Shown here: piece after piece, positions 17,305 to 26,458 of the stretch | How the letters are laid out: every line of letters begins with the position of its first letter | Position numbering within the stretch: the stretch's first letter is position 1 | Assembly (NCBI GenBank): GCA_029785625.1 | Contig: JAFLZI010000001.1 | Location: forward strand, 1 to 64,000 | Source of the DNA: Nitrososphaerota archaeon | Lineage (GTDB): Archaea; Thermoproteota; Nitrososphaeria; Nitrososphaerales; UBA183 | Direction of reading: 5' to 3' | Length of the DNA stretch: 64,000 nt | Program-made: the position numbers and the translations under genes | The notes under the pieces: model-generated | What the model was told of the DNA's origin: nothing | Database searches by the model: none | What the model saw: only the letters and a program-made list of their open reading frames with translations

Positions 17305-18414
17305 ATGAAAAAGTTCCAAAGTAAGAGGACATCCGCGATACTTGCTCTTTCCCTCCTCGTCACGTCATCATTCGCCGTGCTAGCGCTCGCAGTCCCGGCA
17401 GCAGCCGCACAGACTTTTCTAACTTCGAACGGTACCCTCGACAGCACGTCCTCTTGTACTGCTCTCGGCGGAACGATATTCTCGGGGAATTCGTTCATCT
17501 GTGACATCTCTGCTCCTCTGGTCATCCCCGCGAACGTCACCGTCACAATAGCTCCCGGATGGGGGCTGGACTCCAGCGGTTCGGTTGAAAACGTGGGCAC
17601 CATAGTCATCACTGCTCCCACTCCCTCATCTTTTGGCGTCGGAGGGGACCTTCAGAGCTACTATGGGTCCTTCGACAATACCGGGACGATCCTCAACCTG
17701 TACGCGTTGTCGAACTATCGAGGAACCTTCGACAACTACGGACTGGTCTTCAGTTCCGGCTCGGCGACCGTGTACAATCTCGGGACCTTCACCGACTACT
17801 GCAGCGGTTCGGTGCTCGGGGGGACCATCCAGTACAACCCGGTAGCCCATTCCTGCTTTGACACCGTCACATCCGCCATCTCGAGCCTCTCCTCGTCGCT
17901 ATCCTCGGGGCTCTCTGCAATCGAGTCAGACCTTTCCTCCGGCTTCTCCACCGTCTAGGGCGACATCGCTTCCCTTTCCACGACGGTGACCAACGGCTTC
18001 TCGACAGTTGAGTCAGACTTGGGCGGGATATCGAACCAGCTCACTTCCCTGCAGTCAGCAGTCTCGAGCCTGGGAAAGCCCCCGCAGGTGGTCACGGGCA
18101 GCGGCGAGAGCACCCTGACCCCCACTTCAGACACCTCAACAGTCTTCACGGGCTCGTCCAACCAGCTAGGCACCGTGACCCTCACCCTGAACGCGACGGG
18201 TGTCGGTCATCAGGACTCGGTCACGGTCAGATACTACACTGACCCAGGCGACTCAGGCTTCTATCTCCAGCAAACCATCGCCTCCAAGGGAGACGTCCCA
18301 TTGTTCACAACCAGCGTCGCGGCGTGGAAGGTCGTGATAGTAGCATCGTTCGGCTCTGCGACGGGGAGCATCTCCGTCAACTGGGCATATTCGGCCGTCG
18401 AGCCGCCGTCCTAG
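17305..18414 (+). pseudogene. Secreted coiled-coil/adhesin-like protein interrupted by an in-frame TAG
   Basis: One 370-codon frame, broken only by TAG at 17956-17958. The first part (217 aa) begins with a clear signal peptide (basic MKKFQSKR, hydrophobic core, then AAAAQ) and a Ser/Thr/Gly-rich beta region with Cys pairs. The second part continues the same frame to a C-terminal beta domain ending at 18414. The stop falls inside a repeat: GLSAIESDLSS, GFSTV-stop-GDIAS, GFSTVESDLGG. In the other copies the same position is Glu, so a GAG to TAG change explains it. It may be a recent pseudogene, two proteins, or a read-through. TAG is an ordinary terminator of many genes here, so systematic recoding is unlikely. 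Exported to the cell surface if made. Confidence 0.7.
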
Positions 18415-18467
18415 GGGGCTTCCGCCCTATCTTTTTCTCGCAGCCCGAGACCAGGTGGATTGCACAG

Positions 18468-19217
18468 TCACAGCAGGTTGGCTGCGAATCCTAGGACGAA
18501 CCCGACGAAGACACCCGCGTAGGCTAGCCCCAGCCTGCCAGAGTCGGGCTCCGAAAGGAGGTTCCTGAGCATAGGGAGTATCACGTAGAGCATGGTCCCG
18601 ACCGCGAGGCCGTAGAGGACCAAGTCGAATATGGTGGCGTTGTATATGTAACCCAGTGCCCCTCCGAGAACCGTCGGCGCCCCTCCGACGAAAAGCGCCC
18701 CGGCGAGCACCCTTCCATTCCCATCCATGGCGCCCAAGAAGGGGGAAGCGATGGGGAGCCCTTCCATCGAGTTCTGAAAGACGAACCCGACCAGTACGAC
18801 CAGGGCCGCGCCGGTGAACCCTATGCCCACACTCAGGGCCCCGAAGAGCATCCCCTCGGTCAGGTTTTGAAACGCGATTCCGATTGCTATGACCATGGCC
18901 AGCTGGGACGGCGCCAGCCCGCCCTTCCTCCTGCTCCCCATCACAAAGAGGGCCGCGAACCCAGCCGCCATGGACGCGGCAAACACGAAATCGTTCACTG
19001 GCGAAGAGCCATATCCATAGAGGGAGCCTTCGTAGAGGGAGCCAGCTGCGTCAAGGAAGACGTCGCCTATCAGGAAGATGAGGATGCCTATGGCCACCGC
19101 GTTGAGGAAGCTCATCCTCCTCCTGTCCTGATTCCCCCGCATGACAAGCGGGAGGGAGATGAAGATTGAGAACCCGATGACCGCGGAGAGCGCCACCGCG
19201 TCCATGAACCCTACCAT
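18468..19217 (-). CDS. ZIP-family-like metal transporter
   Basis: Eight-helix membrane protein of 249 aa. The fourth and fifth helices hold the ZIP-type motifs in altered form: AIGIAFQNLTEGM and VGFVFQNSMEGLPIASPF, where standard ZIPs have HNxPEG and HxxxE. Both His positions are Gln here while the Glu residues remain, so metal preference or affinity may differ. Cytoplasmic loop RRKGG lies between helices 3 and 4. ATG start at 19217. A near-perfect palindrome lies 18 bp upstream, suggesting regulation by a metal-responsive repressor. Substrate (Zn, Fe or Mn) is not predictable. Confidence 0.8.
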   Translation of the reverse strand: MVGFMDAVALSAVIGFSIFISLPLVMRGNQDRRRMSFLNAVAIGILIFLIGDVFLDAAGSLYEGSLYGYGSSPVNDFVFAASMAAGFAALFVMGSRRKGGLAPSQLAMVIAIGIAFQNLTEGMLFGALSVGIGFTGAALVVLVGFVFQNSMEGLPIASPFLGAMDGNGRVLAGALFVGGAPTVLGGALGYIYNATIFDLVLYGLAVGTMLYVILPMLRNLLSEPDSGRLGLAYAGVFVGFVLGFAANLL

Positions 19218-19234
19218 CGGCAGGGTCGAAAAAA

Positions 19235-19246
19235 TAACATATGTTA
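19235..19246 (-). promoter_or_regulatory. Palindromic candidate operator of the ZIP-like gene
   Basis: The perfect 12-bp palindrome taacatatgtta is followed by an overlapping 8-bp palindrome gttataac (19243-19250). It lies 18-33 bp upstream of the transporter start, where the TATA/BRE of a short-leader archaeal promoter is expected. Overlap with the basal promoter suits repression. The stretch is strikingly AT-rich in this GC-rich region. Confidence 0.45.
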
Positions 19247-19324
19247 TAACAGTTTGCCCTAACTCTAGTATCCGAGACCAGCCCGTGCAAACCTTAATGG
19301 CAAGAAAGCGGTCCGCAGACCGAC

Positions 19325-20416
19325 GTGTCCTTGCAGCCTCGCCTCCACGAGCCCTCAGGCAAGGCAGCCGAGCTGTTTCGTGACCTGCCTGGCGGGAAGA
19401 TCCAGTGCACTGCCTGCGCGAGGTTTTGCCAGATGGGGGATGGCCAGGTGGGGCTCTGCGGGGTCAGGGGGGTCGTGGGCGGCAAGCTCTACCTCCTGGT
19501 CTACGGCAGTGTCATGGCCGGCCACGTCGACCCCATCGAGAAGAAACCGGTCGTCCACTTCAAGCCTGGCTCAAAGATACTCTCCATGGCTACCTCGGGC
19601 TGCAACTGGCTCTGCCGCTACTGCCAGAACTATGACATCAGCCAGAGAAGGAAGATCGAGGGGGCGGCCGCCAGCCCAGAGAGCCTCGTCTCCCAGGCGC
19701 TGGCCTACGGCTGCGAAGGCATGGCCTACACGTACAACGAGCCGGGGATCTTCATGGAGTACGCCCGGGACATAGGAAAGGCGGCGCGCTCTGCGGGGCT
19801 GTTCAACATATTCGTCTCCAACGGCTACGGCACCCTCGAATCGGTGGCCATGACCGACGACTTCCTTGACTGCATCACGGTCGACTTCAAGGGGAGCGGC
19901 GAGACGAAGTTCGTCCGCAGCTACATCGGCGTGCCGGACGCCGGGCCCATCTTCCAGTCCCTCCTCGAGTTCAAACGGCGCGGGCAGGTGCACATGGAGA
20001 TCACTGACCTGGTCGTCCCACAGGTCGGAGACTCCCTCGGTGCCGCAGAGAAGCTCTGCAGCTGGGTCTATGACAACCTCGGCCCTGACGTACCCATCCA
20101 CTTCCTGCGCTTCCACCCTGACTACAAGATGATGAATCTCCCTCCGACCCCGGTGGAGACCCTCGAGAGGCACGTGGCGGTCGGCAGGAAGGCGGGCCTG
20201 AACTACGTCTACCTGGGCAACGTCCCAGGCCACAGGGACGAGAGCACCTACTGTCCCGGGTGCGGCGCCACCCTGGTCAAGCGCTACGGCTACGAGATAC
20301 TGGAGTACAACCTGGACGGCCGGAGCAGGTGCCGGGCCTGCGGCTACAAGACGCCCATAGTCGGGCCGCTCAGCAAGTCTGCCTCCGAGGGCAGGTTCTT
20401 TCCTGCGCTCAGCTAA
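19325..20416 (+). CDS. amrS: AmmeMemoRadiSam-system radical SAM enzyme (AmrS-type)
   Basis: Radical SAM protein of 363 aa related to pyruvate-formate-lyase activating enzymes. An N-terminal Cys segment (CTACARFCQMGDGQVGLCGVR) precedes the cluster motif SGCNWLCRYCQN, a CX3CX2C-type arrangement (residues ~93-104). The SAM-binding GMAYTYNEPGIF and ITVDFKG motifs follow. A C-terminal zinc ribbon (CPGCG...CRACGYKTP) is present, as in AmrS. The partner AmrA and AmrB proteins are not in this window. Start GTG 19325. The modified substrate is unknown for the family. Its end overlaps the convergent trxB gene by 8 bp. Confidence 0.88.
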   Translation: MSLQPRLHEPSGKAAELFRDLPGGKIQCTACARFCQMGDGQVGLCGVRGVVGGKLYLLVYGSVMAGHVDPIEKKPVVHFKPGSKILSMATSGCNWLCRYCQNYDISQRRKIEGAAASPESLVSQALAYGCEGMAYTYNEPGIFMEYARDIGKAARSAGLFNIFVSNGYGTLESVAMTDDFLDCITVDFKGSGETKFVRSYIGVPDAGPIFQSLLEFKRRGQVHMEITDLVVPQVGDSLGAAEKLCSWVYDNLGPDVPIHFLRFHPDYKMMNLPPTPVETLERHVAVGRKAGLNYVYLGNVPGHRDESTYCPGCGATLVKRYGYEILEYNLDGRSRCRACGYKTPIVGPLSKSASEGRFFPALS

Positions 20417-21350
20417 CGGCTTTGACTTCCAGCTTGTTCTTCACGAACTTCTCGGCGTCCAAGAGCGCCTTGCATCCGTCAGCAGCCGCGGTTATCGCCT
20501 GCCTGTACCGGAAGTCGTGGACATCACCCGCGACGAAGACGCCGGGGACGCTGCTCTCTGTCCCGTTGCGGACCGTCAGATATCCCTTAGAGTCCAGGTC
20601 CAACTGCCCCCTGAATATCTCCGTGTTCGGCTCGTAGCCGATGGCGACGAAGAGGCCGTCCACGGGTATCTCCCCCTCGCTCCCGGTCTTCAGGTTCTTG
20701 ACCCTCACTCCTTCGACCTTCTTCTCTCCGACCACCTCGGTGACGGCCGAGTCCCAGACGAAGCTGATCTTCGAGTTCTCCAGCGCCTCCTTCTTCAGGG
20801 CTGCGCTCGCCCTGAGCTCGTCCCTCCTGTGAATCACTTGTACTGACGAGGCGAACTTGGTCAGGAACGTCGCCTCCTCCATCGCGGTGTCTCCGCCCCC
20901 GACCACCGCCACCTTCTTCCCCCTGAAGAAGAACCCGTCGCACACGGCGCAGTTCGATACGCCCCTGCCCATCAGCTTCATCTCGGACTGTAGGTCCAGC
21001 CTCCTGGGGTTGGCGCCAGTGGCTACGATGACCGTCAGGGCCTTCGTCACACCGGCCGCGGTGTAGACTTCAAACGGATATGTCCTGAAGTTGACCTTCA
21101 CGACGTCGTCCTGGACAAGCCTCGCGCCCAGCCTCTCAGCCTGGGACCTCATCTTCGAGATCAGGTCAGGCCCGAGGACCGGGTCCGGGAACCCGGGGAA
21201 GTTCTCCACTTCGCTCGTCAGCATCAACTGGCCGCCGTACTTGGTCCCAGTGAATACCAGGGGCTCGAGGTCCGCTCTGCACCCGTAGATCGCCGCGGTC
21301 AGGCCTGCTGGCCCTGACCCTATGATTACTAGCTTCTCGGTCTTCTCCAT
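20409..21350 (-). CDS. trxB: Thioredoxin reductase
   Basis: Flavoprotein of 313 aa that reduces thioredoxin, usually with NADPH. FAD motif IIGSGPAGLTAA (residues 9-20), redox CAVC (Cys134/Cys137) in the NADPH domain, dinucleotide motif VVGGGDTAMEEA near 150, and the C-terminal FAD motif GVFVAGDVHD near 270. Length and order are those of the low-molecular-weight TrxB class. ATG start at 21350. Single gene, convergent with amrS. Cofactor preference is uncertain because some archaeal homologues use NADH or F420H2. Confidence 0.94.
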   Translation of the reverse strand: MEKTEKLVIIGSGPAGLTAAIYGCRADLEPLVFTGTKYGGQLMLTSEVENFPGFPDPVLGPDLISKMRSQAERLGARLVQDDVVKVNFRTYPFEVYTAAGVTKALTVIVATGANPRRLDLQSEMKLMGRGVSNCAVCDGFFFRGKKVAVVGGGDTAMEEATFLTKFASSVQVIHRRDELRASAALKKEALENSKISFVWDSAVTEVVGEKKVEGVRVKNLKTGSEGEIPVDGLFVAIGYEPNTEIFRGQLDLDSKGYLTVRNGTESSVPGVFVAGDVHDFRYRQAITAAADGCKALLDAEKFVKNKLEVKAVS

Positions 21351-21407
21351 GTCCCAGGCGTCCGAGACGCTTCCGCTTCATAAATCTGCCCCCGGCGGGC
21401 GCCGGCG

Positions 21408-23090
21408 CTAGATGAGCTTCGCTTCCCTCTGGACCGTGTGGAGCTCGTCGGAGAGCTGGTTGAGCGCCCTCTCGAGCCTCTTGGTGTACTGTGGGAGCAG
21501 CCTGTCATACACTTCCTTCCTCATCTGGCGGAGATAGTACTGCTGATAGAGGTTCAGCTTGTCCTTCGCCGCCCTGTCCACCTCGCGCTCCGTGGCCTGT
21601 ATCTGGCCCACCACGTCGGAGAACCTTTGGCTGGTGGACTTCTGTTTGACCTCGTTGAGCCTCTGGAGCGCCTTGTTCCGGAACGAGTCCAGGCGGCCCC
21701 GGACCTCGTCGAAGTAGGCCTTGTCCAGCTCGTTCGCATCTCTGGCTGCAATCTCTGGCCAGAGCCGGTTGATCACGTTGGTCTTCTCGTCGAAGGCGGC
21801 TATCATGGCCGAGGCGAGTTCGGTTGAGGTCTCCTCTTCTTCCTCTTCGGCCTCCTTTCCTGGGAGCGCTGACGACCTGACGACGAACAGCCCCATCAGG
21901 AGCAGTATGAAAGCGACCGAAGCGAATGGGAGCCCCCCGTCCAGGAACAAACCGAGGGAGACGACGTAGGAGAAGGACGCCTTACCGGTATGCCAGGGGT
22001 TGACGGCGCCGAGGCTCACAGGTGACACAGCGATGCCATAGGCACCCTGCTTCAGCGAGAAGTTGATTGAGTATGAGTCGATGAACGCCTGTACCGGCGG
22101 CGTCTCCGGGATGTTGATTGTCACCTTCCCGCCCGAGGCGGAGTAGTAGTTCGTCCCTAGCGGGTACCTGTACGTGAGGGTGAATTCGGTCCCGGTCTGG
22201 ACACCGTCGCTCGGATAGCCTACCACGAACGACCTGAGGTCGATGGCTCCGCTTGTGAGCGACATCTTGAAGGGGTTCTGCAGGACAGGCTCGTTGCCCG
22301 TCACCGTCAGTATGGTCACCTGGGTCGAGCTGGGTGCGAGGAGCGAGACGTAGAGCCTGGCGAGGGCCACGGTCCCTAGGTTCTCGAACTCGATCTTGTC
22401 AGTGACTTCAGGGGTCCCATCTGGCGCGATGGATATCGTCCGCTGGGCGTCAATGACCTTGAGGGGGTTGAAGTCCTGGGCCGAGTTGGACGACATGGTC
22501 CGAACCGAGGTGTTCGCAGTGCTGGGGAGGACGTTGGTGAGTTCGGAATAGTAGGTGTTGTTGGCCCCAAGTATGCTGGCCTTCAACCCCGACGGCGCCG
22601 ACGTGAACGAAGCATCAGCAGGCATCTGAACCACGTTCACGAGGGACGCCACCCTTGTGCTGATCGAAGGCGAAGACAGGACATCCACGGAAAGGCTGTC
22701 GTTCCTCGCTGTCGAGACCACGTTGTTCAGCAGCGCTTCAAGTACGAAACTGGAGTTCCCTCCGGCAGGGACAGACGTGCCGCCGCTGACCGTGAACGGG
22801 CCTCCGGTCGATGGGGGCGTGCTCATGGAGAATCCGGCAGTAAGGTTCGCATCCACGATGTTCGTGGACAGAGCCCCAAAGCCTATCGTGACTGTAGGCG
22901 TCTGCATGGCTGACGTTCCGTTGTTCGTGAACGTCACCGTCTCGCTTATGGTTGCGAATCCGTACCTGTTCAGCGAGTATACGCTCCTCACGTCGACCCG
23001 CGGAGCACCTTGTGCGTGGACGGCTCCCTGCAGCGGGACGAGCGCGGCGACGAGCAACAGCAGAAGCACCAACGATGCGGAGTTCCTCAA
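21408..23090 (-). CDS. Membrane-anchored protein with two beta-rich extracellular domains and a cytoplasmic coiled coil; unknown
   Basis: A 560-aa protein: signal peptide (1-27), a Ser/Thr/Asn-rich extracellular part to ~390, one membrane helix (FASVAFILLLMGLFVV, ~390-410), an EAEEEEEE linker, then ~140 residues of helical coiled coil rich in Glu/Arg/Lys. The extracellular part looks internally duplicated: RSVYSLNRYGFATISETVTFTNNG near 35 resembles RTISIAPDGTPEVTDKIEFENLG near 215. The layout vaguely recalls ribophorin-I-like OST subunits, but I cannot establish homology. Many N-x-S/T sites suggest glycosylation. Divergent from the gcvP genes, with a 57-bp spacer. Confidence 0.6.
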   Translation of the reverse strand: MRNSASLVLLLLLVAALVPLQGAVHAQGAPRVDVRSVYSLNRYGFATISETVTFTNNGTSAMQTPTVTIGFGALSTNIVDANLTAGFSMSTPPSTGGPFTVSGGTSVPAGGNSSFVLEALLNNVVSTARNDSLSVDVLSSPSISTRVASLVNVVQMPADASFTSAPSGLKASILGANNTYYSELTNVLPSTANTSVRTMSSNSAQDFNPLKVIDAQRTISIAPDGTPEVTDKIEFENLGTVALARLYVSLLAPSSTQVTILTVTGNEPVLQNPFKMSLTSGAIDLRSFVVGYPSDGVQTGTEFTLTYRYPLGTNYYSASGGKVTINIPETPPVQAFIDSYSINFSLKQGAYGIAVSPVSLGAVNPWHTGKASFSYVVSLGLFLDGGLPFASVAFILLLMGLFVVRSSALPGKEAEEEEEETSTELASAMIAAFDEKTNVINRLWPEIAARDANELDKAYFDEVRGRLDSFRNKALQRLNEVKQKSTSQRFSDVVGQIQATEREVDRAAKDKLNLYQQYYLRQMRKEVYDRLLPQYTKRLERALNQLSDELHTVQREAKLI

Positions 23091-23147
23091 GAGTCCTTTG
23101 CAAGCGGCGCTACGTTCTTATTTTAAGCGTTTTTTGCCCTTCGAGGA

Positions 23148-24530
23148 ATGAGCGGCGCCAGCCGGCGGCATCCCTTCCTGCCAAACCTCGACGATGACTT
23201 CGTGGGCAGGATGCTCCGGAGGGTGGGCGCGGCTACCCTTGACGACCTCTTCTCCGACATACCTAGAGACATGAAGCTGGGCCGTGCGCTCAGGCTCCCC
23301 GAGGGAGGCTCGGAATACAGTGTCAGGCGGGAAATCCAAGCCAGACTCCGCCAGAACAAGACCCCTCCGGAGACGCTCTGCTTCCTGGGCGGCGGGGTCT
23401 GGCCTCACTATGTCCCCGCAGCCGTCGAGTCCATAACATCAAGGCAGGAGTTCTACACCAGCTACACCCCATACCAGGCTGAGGTGAGCCAGGGCGTCCT
23501 GCAGGCCCTATTCGAGTACCAGAGCCTGATGTGCGACCTCCTTGGGATGGAGGCGTGCAACAGCTCGCTCTACGACTGGGCCTCCGCCGCCGGAGAGGCT
23601 GTCAGGATGGCTGGGAGGGTGACCGGGCGCAGCAAGGCCTTGTTGGGGGGCAACACCGGCCCGCAGAGGAGGGGGGTGATCAAGACATACACCGAGCCGA
23701 TGGGGATGACGCTGGAGACGGTCGACTTCGATCGCGCCACAGGGAGGACTGACCGCGAGGACCTGAGGAGGAAGCTATCCGAAGACGTCGCCTGCCTCTA
23801 CTTTGAGAACCCCAACTACTTCGGGGTCATCGAGGACGACGCTGCCGAACTGGTCTCCCTGGTCCATGGGTCAGGGGCCCTCGCCGTGGCAGGGGTCGAC
23901 CCCATCTCGCTGTCCCTGATCAGGGAGCCCGGTGCTTACGGGGCTGACATAGCTGTGGGAGAAGGCCAGCCGCTGGGCATACCTATGAACTACGGCGGGC
24001 CCCACTTGGGGATCTTCGCGGCGAAGGACATCAAACTGGCCAGGAGCATGCCAGGGAGGCTCATAGGGCTCACGACCCCGGTGGCGGACCAGCAGAGGAA
24101 GGCGTTCGCCATGGTCCTACAGGCTCGCGAGCAGCACATACGGAGGGAAGGCGCTATGTCGAACGTCTGCACCAACCAGTCGCTGATGGCCGTCGCAGCA
24201 GCCAGCTACCTGTCTCTCCTGGGCAAGGAGGGGTTCCGGAGACTCGGAGAGACCGTCATAGCCAACTCTCATTTCGCGGCGAAGAGGCTGTCGCGCATCG
24301 ATGGGGTCGTCTCACCCCACTTCAAGGGGTCCTTCTTCAAGGAGTTCGTAGTCTCCTACAAGGAGGCGAAGGCTGAGTCGGTCTTCGGGAAGCTAGCGAA
24401 GCGAGGGGTCCTGGCCGGATCGCCGACGCACAGGGAGGTGGGCTCACAGTCCGGGCTCTACTGTGTGACTGAGGTCCACACCAGGGATGACGTCGAGAAG
24501 CTCGCGGCGGCGCTGGCGGAGGCAGTCTAG
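23148..24530 (+). CDS. gcvPA: Glycine decarboxylase P-protein subunit 1
   Basis: First half of the two-subunit glycine dehydrogenase (decarboxylating), 460 aa. Typical stretches: FLGGGVWPHYVPAAVESI near residue 82, FYTSYTPYQAEVSQG near 105, the MNYGGPHLGIFA motif near 280, and REQHIRREGAMSNVCTNQ near 325. This subunit pairs with GcvPB, which holds the PLP lysine. Together they release CO2 from glycine and load aminomethyl onto the H-protein lipoate. GcvH and GcvT are not in the window. ATG start at 23148. Its TAG stop lies one base ahead of the TTG start of gcvPB, so the two are coupled. Confidence 0.95.
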   Translation: MSGASRRHPFLPNLDDDFVGRMLRRVGAATLDDLFSDIPRDMKLGRALRLPEGGSEYSVRREIQARLRQNKTPPETLCFLGGGVWPHYVPAAVESITSRQEFYTSYTPYQAEVSQGVLQALFEYQSLMCDLLGMEACNSSLYDWASAAGEAVRMAGRVTGRSKALLGGNTGPQRRGVIKTYTEPMGMTLETVDFDRATGRTDREDLRRKLSEDVACLYFENPNYFGVIEDDAAELVSLVHGSGALAVAGVDPISLSLIREPGAYGADIAVGEGQPLGIPMNYGGPHLGIFAAKDIKLARSMPGRLIGLTTPVADQQRKAFAMVLQAREQHIRREGAMSNVCTNQSLMAVAAASYLSLLGKEGFRRLGETVIANSHFAAKRLSRIDGVVSPHFKGSFFKEFVVSYKEAKAESVFGKLAKRGVLAGSPTHREVGSQSGLYCVTEVHTRDDVEKLAAALAEAV

Positions 24531-24531
24531 G

Positions 24532-26007
24532 TTGAGGAAGTACACCCAGGCCTCCTGGGACGAGCCGCTGCTCAAAGAGCTGAGCAGGCCCGGGAGGGTG
24601 GGAAACAGCGTCCCCTCAGACCCCGTAATCAGCTCGAGATTCAAGGACCCGCTGAGCCTCGTCCCGCAGTCGATGAGGAGGGCCTCGCTCAATCTCCCGG
24701 AGCTCTCGGAGCTCCAGGTTCTGAGGCACTTCAATCGCCTTTCACAGATGAACTTCTCAGTGGAGCTCGGCATGTATCCGCTTGGGAGCTGCACCATGAA
24801 GTACAATCCAAAGGTCTCTGAGATGATCGCGTCATCAGACGCGATGAAGGGCGCTCACCCGCTTCAGCCCCCCGAGACCGTCCAGGGGATACTGTCGATT
24901 TTCTATGACCTCGAACGGGCGCTCAGTGAAATCACCGGGATGCACCGTTTCTCTCTCTCGACCGCGGCTGGTGCCCAGGGTGAGCTGGCAGGCGTCCTGA
25001 TGATGCGCAAGTATCTGGCGGAGCACGGGGGGAGCGCCAGGGACGAGATACTGGTGCCTGACTCGGCCCACGGGACGAACCCGGCCAGCGCGGCCATGGC
25101 TGGGTTCAAGGTGGTGAAGGTCCCATCGGAGGCCGATGGGCAGGTCCGGGCGAGCAGGGTGAAGGAGCTCTCGTCGGAGAAGACGGCAGGGATGATGTTC
25201 ACCGTCCCCAACACGCTCGGGCTCTTCGAAGGAGAGGTGAAGGAGGTGTGTGACGCGGTCCACGAGGCTGGGGGTCTGATGTACTATGACGGCGCCAACA
25301 TGAACGCCCTGCTGGGGAGGGCCCGGCCCGGCGACATGGGGTTCGACGTCATGCACCTGAACCTCCACAAGACATTCGCGACACCCCACGGCGGCGGAGG
25401 CCCCGGCGCAGGGCCGGTGGGGGCGACAAGGAAGCTGGCGGACTATCTCCCGGTCCCGGTCGTCGCGAAGAGGAAGGCCGGTTACTCATTGGACTACGGG
25501 CTAAAGCGCACGATAGGCCCGCTCAAGGGCTTCGTCGGAAACTCCGCGGTCCTGCTCCGCGCCTACATCTACATCCGTCTTCTCGGAGCGTCGGGTCTGA
25601 GGGACGTGTCTTCCATGGCCGTGCTCGCGGCGAACTACCTGTGGAAGAGCCTGGACCCTGAATCATTCCCGGCGTCCCACGACGCGAAGCTCCTCAGAAA
25701 GCACGAGGCTGTGGTCTCGGTAAAAGGCGAGCTCCCAGGCTCTGCCATGACCGTGGCCAAGGCCATCCTCGACCTCGGGATGCACGCGCCGACGGTCTAT
25801 TTCCCGCTCATAGTCCATGAGGCGCTGATGATAGAGCCTACCGAGTCCGAGCCCGAAGAGATGTTGGACGAGTACGCGGCGGCCTTGAACGACATCTATG
25901 CGAAGCTGAAGGGCGGCGCGCTAGGCCAGGTGCCCAAAAACACCAGCGTAGGCAAGGTAGACGAAGTCAAGGCGTCGCATCCGCTGACCCTGCGCATCCA
26001 CTGGTGA
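24532..26007 (+). CDS. gcvPB: Glycine decarboxylase P-protein subunit 2
   Basis: Second half of the P-protein, 491 aa from TTG 24532, chosen because RKYTQASWDEPLLKEL is the usual N-terminus and the upstream part of the frame lies inside gcvPA. MYPLGSCTMKYNP near residue 83 is a family hallmark. LNLHKTFATPHGGGGPGAGP near 280 contains the Schiff-base lysine (NLHKT). The C-terminal MIEPTESEPEEMLDEY is also conserved. With GcvPA it forms the alpha2beta2 enzyme common in archaea. A small DUF59/MIP18-like gene follows after 29 bp. Confidence 0.95.
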   Translation: MRKYTQASWDEPLLKELSRPGRVGNSVPSDPVISSRFKDPLSLVPQSMRRASLNLPELSELQVLRHFNRLSQMNFSVELGMYPLGSCTMKYNPKVSEMIASSDAMKGAHPLQPPETVQGILSIFYDLERALSEITGMHRFSLSTAAGAQGELAGVLMMRKYLAEHGGSARDEILVPDSAHGTNPASAAMAGFKVVKVPSEADGQVRASRVKELSSEKTAGMMFTVPNTLGLFEGEVKEVCDAVHEAGGLMYYDGANMNALLGRARPGDMGFDVMHLNLHKTFATPHGGGGPGAGPVGATRKLADYLPVPVVAKRKAGYSLDYGLKRTIGPLKGFVGNSAVLLRAYIYIRLLGASGLRDVSSMAVLAANYLWKSLDPESFPASHDAKLLRKHEAVVSVKGELPGSAMTVAKAILDLGMHAPTVYFPLIVHEALMIEPTESEPEEMLDEYAAALNDIYAKLKGGALGQVPKNTSVGKVDEVKASHPLTLRIHW

Positions 26008-26036
26008 GCCAAAGGCCTTATAGTCTCTAGAAACCC

Positions 26037-26339
26037 ATGTATTTCACCGTGCCCAGCGAACTTTCCAGGCGGGTCGAGGCCAGACTCGGCGAACTGGTTG
26101 ACGAAGAGACGAAACGGAAGTTCGGAGAGCTCAACATCGTGACCGACGTTTCTGAGATGGCCACCGGCGCAATAAGGATAAGGTTCCAGCCGCTGTCCGC
26201 CTACAGTCCCATCGCCGTGGACATCGGCCGGGGCATCAGGACAGCTGCCCTCTCTGTGGACGGCGTCCTGACGGTGACCGTCGAGTGCTCGGGGCACATG
26301 ATGGACGAGTTGGTCAACAAGCTCGTCAACCAAGACTGA
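26037..26339 (+). CDS. Small protein resembling DUF59/MIP18 family (tentative)
   Basis: A 100-aa protein. Its C-terminal half, FQPLSAYSPIAVDIGRGIRTAALSVDGVLTVTVECSGHMMDELVN, follows the pattern of archaeal DUF59/MIP18-type proteins (strand, helix, strand) linked to Fe-S cluster assembly. The CP/DPE motifs of true SufT are not present, so the assignment is weak. It lies 29 bp after gcvPB and may be co-transcribed. The Fe-S or lipoate link to glycine cleavage is speculative. Confidence 0.5.
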   Translation: MYFTVPSELSRRVEARLGELVDEETKRKFGELNIVTDVSEMATGAIRIRFQPLSAYSPIAVDIGRGIRTAALSVDGVLTVTVECSGHMMDELVNKLVNQD

Positions 26340-26373
26340 CCGCCATCAGGCCGTCAGGGCTTCGACGGGCTGG

Positions 26374-26430
26374 GGGTAAATAAAAACTACATTGTCGTCA
26401 ACTAAATTCAGTGATTGGTTTGTTTATTCG
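26374..26430 (+). promoter_or_regulatory. AT-rich promoter region of the FtsZ-like gene
   Basis: Two AT-rich boxes stand out from the GC-rich background: ggtaaataaaaac (26375-26387) and tttatt (26423-26428). The second is centred about 33 bp ahead of the ATG at 26459, giving a leader of a few bases by the usual archaeal spacing. Confidence 0.45.
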
Positions 26431-26458
26431 AAGTGCGGTGTAGGTCTGCGCTTCAAGG

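Noticed and set aside
17956..17958. Pyrrolysine insertion at the TAG
   Set aside because: TAG is the stop of many genes here (e.g. at 3638, 5442, 18414, 24530, 38285), no pyl genes are in the window, and the repeat explains a GAG to TAG mutation.
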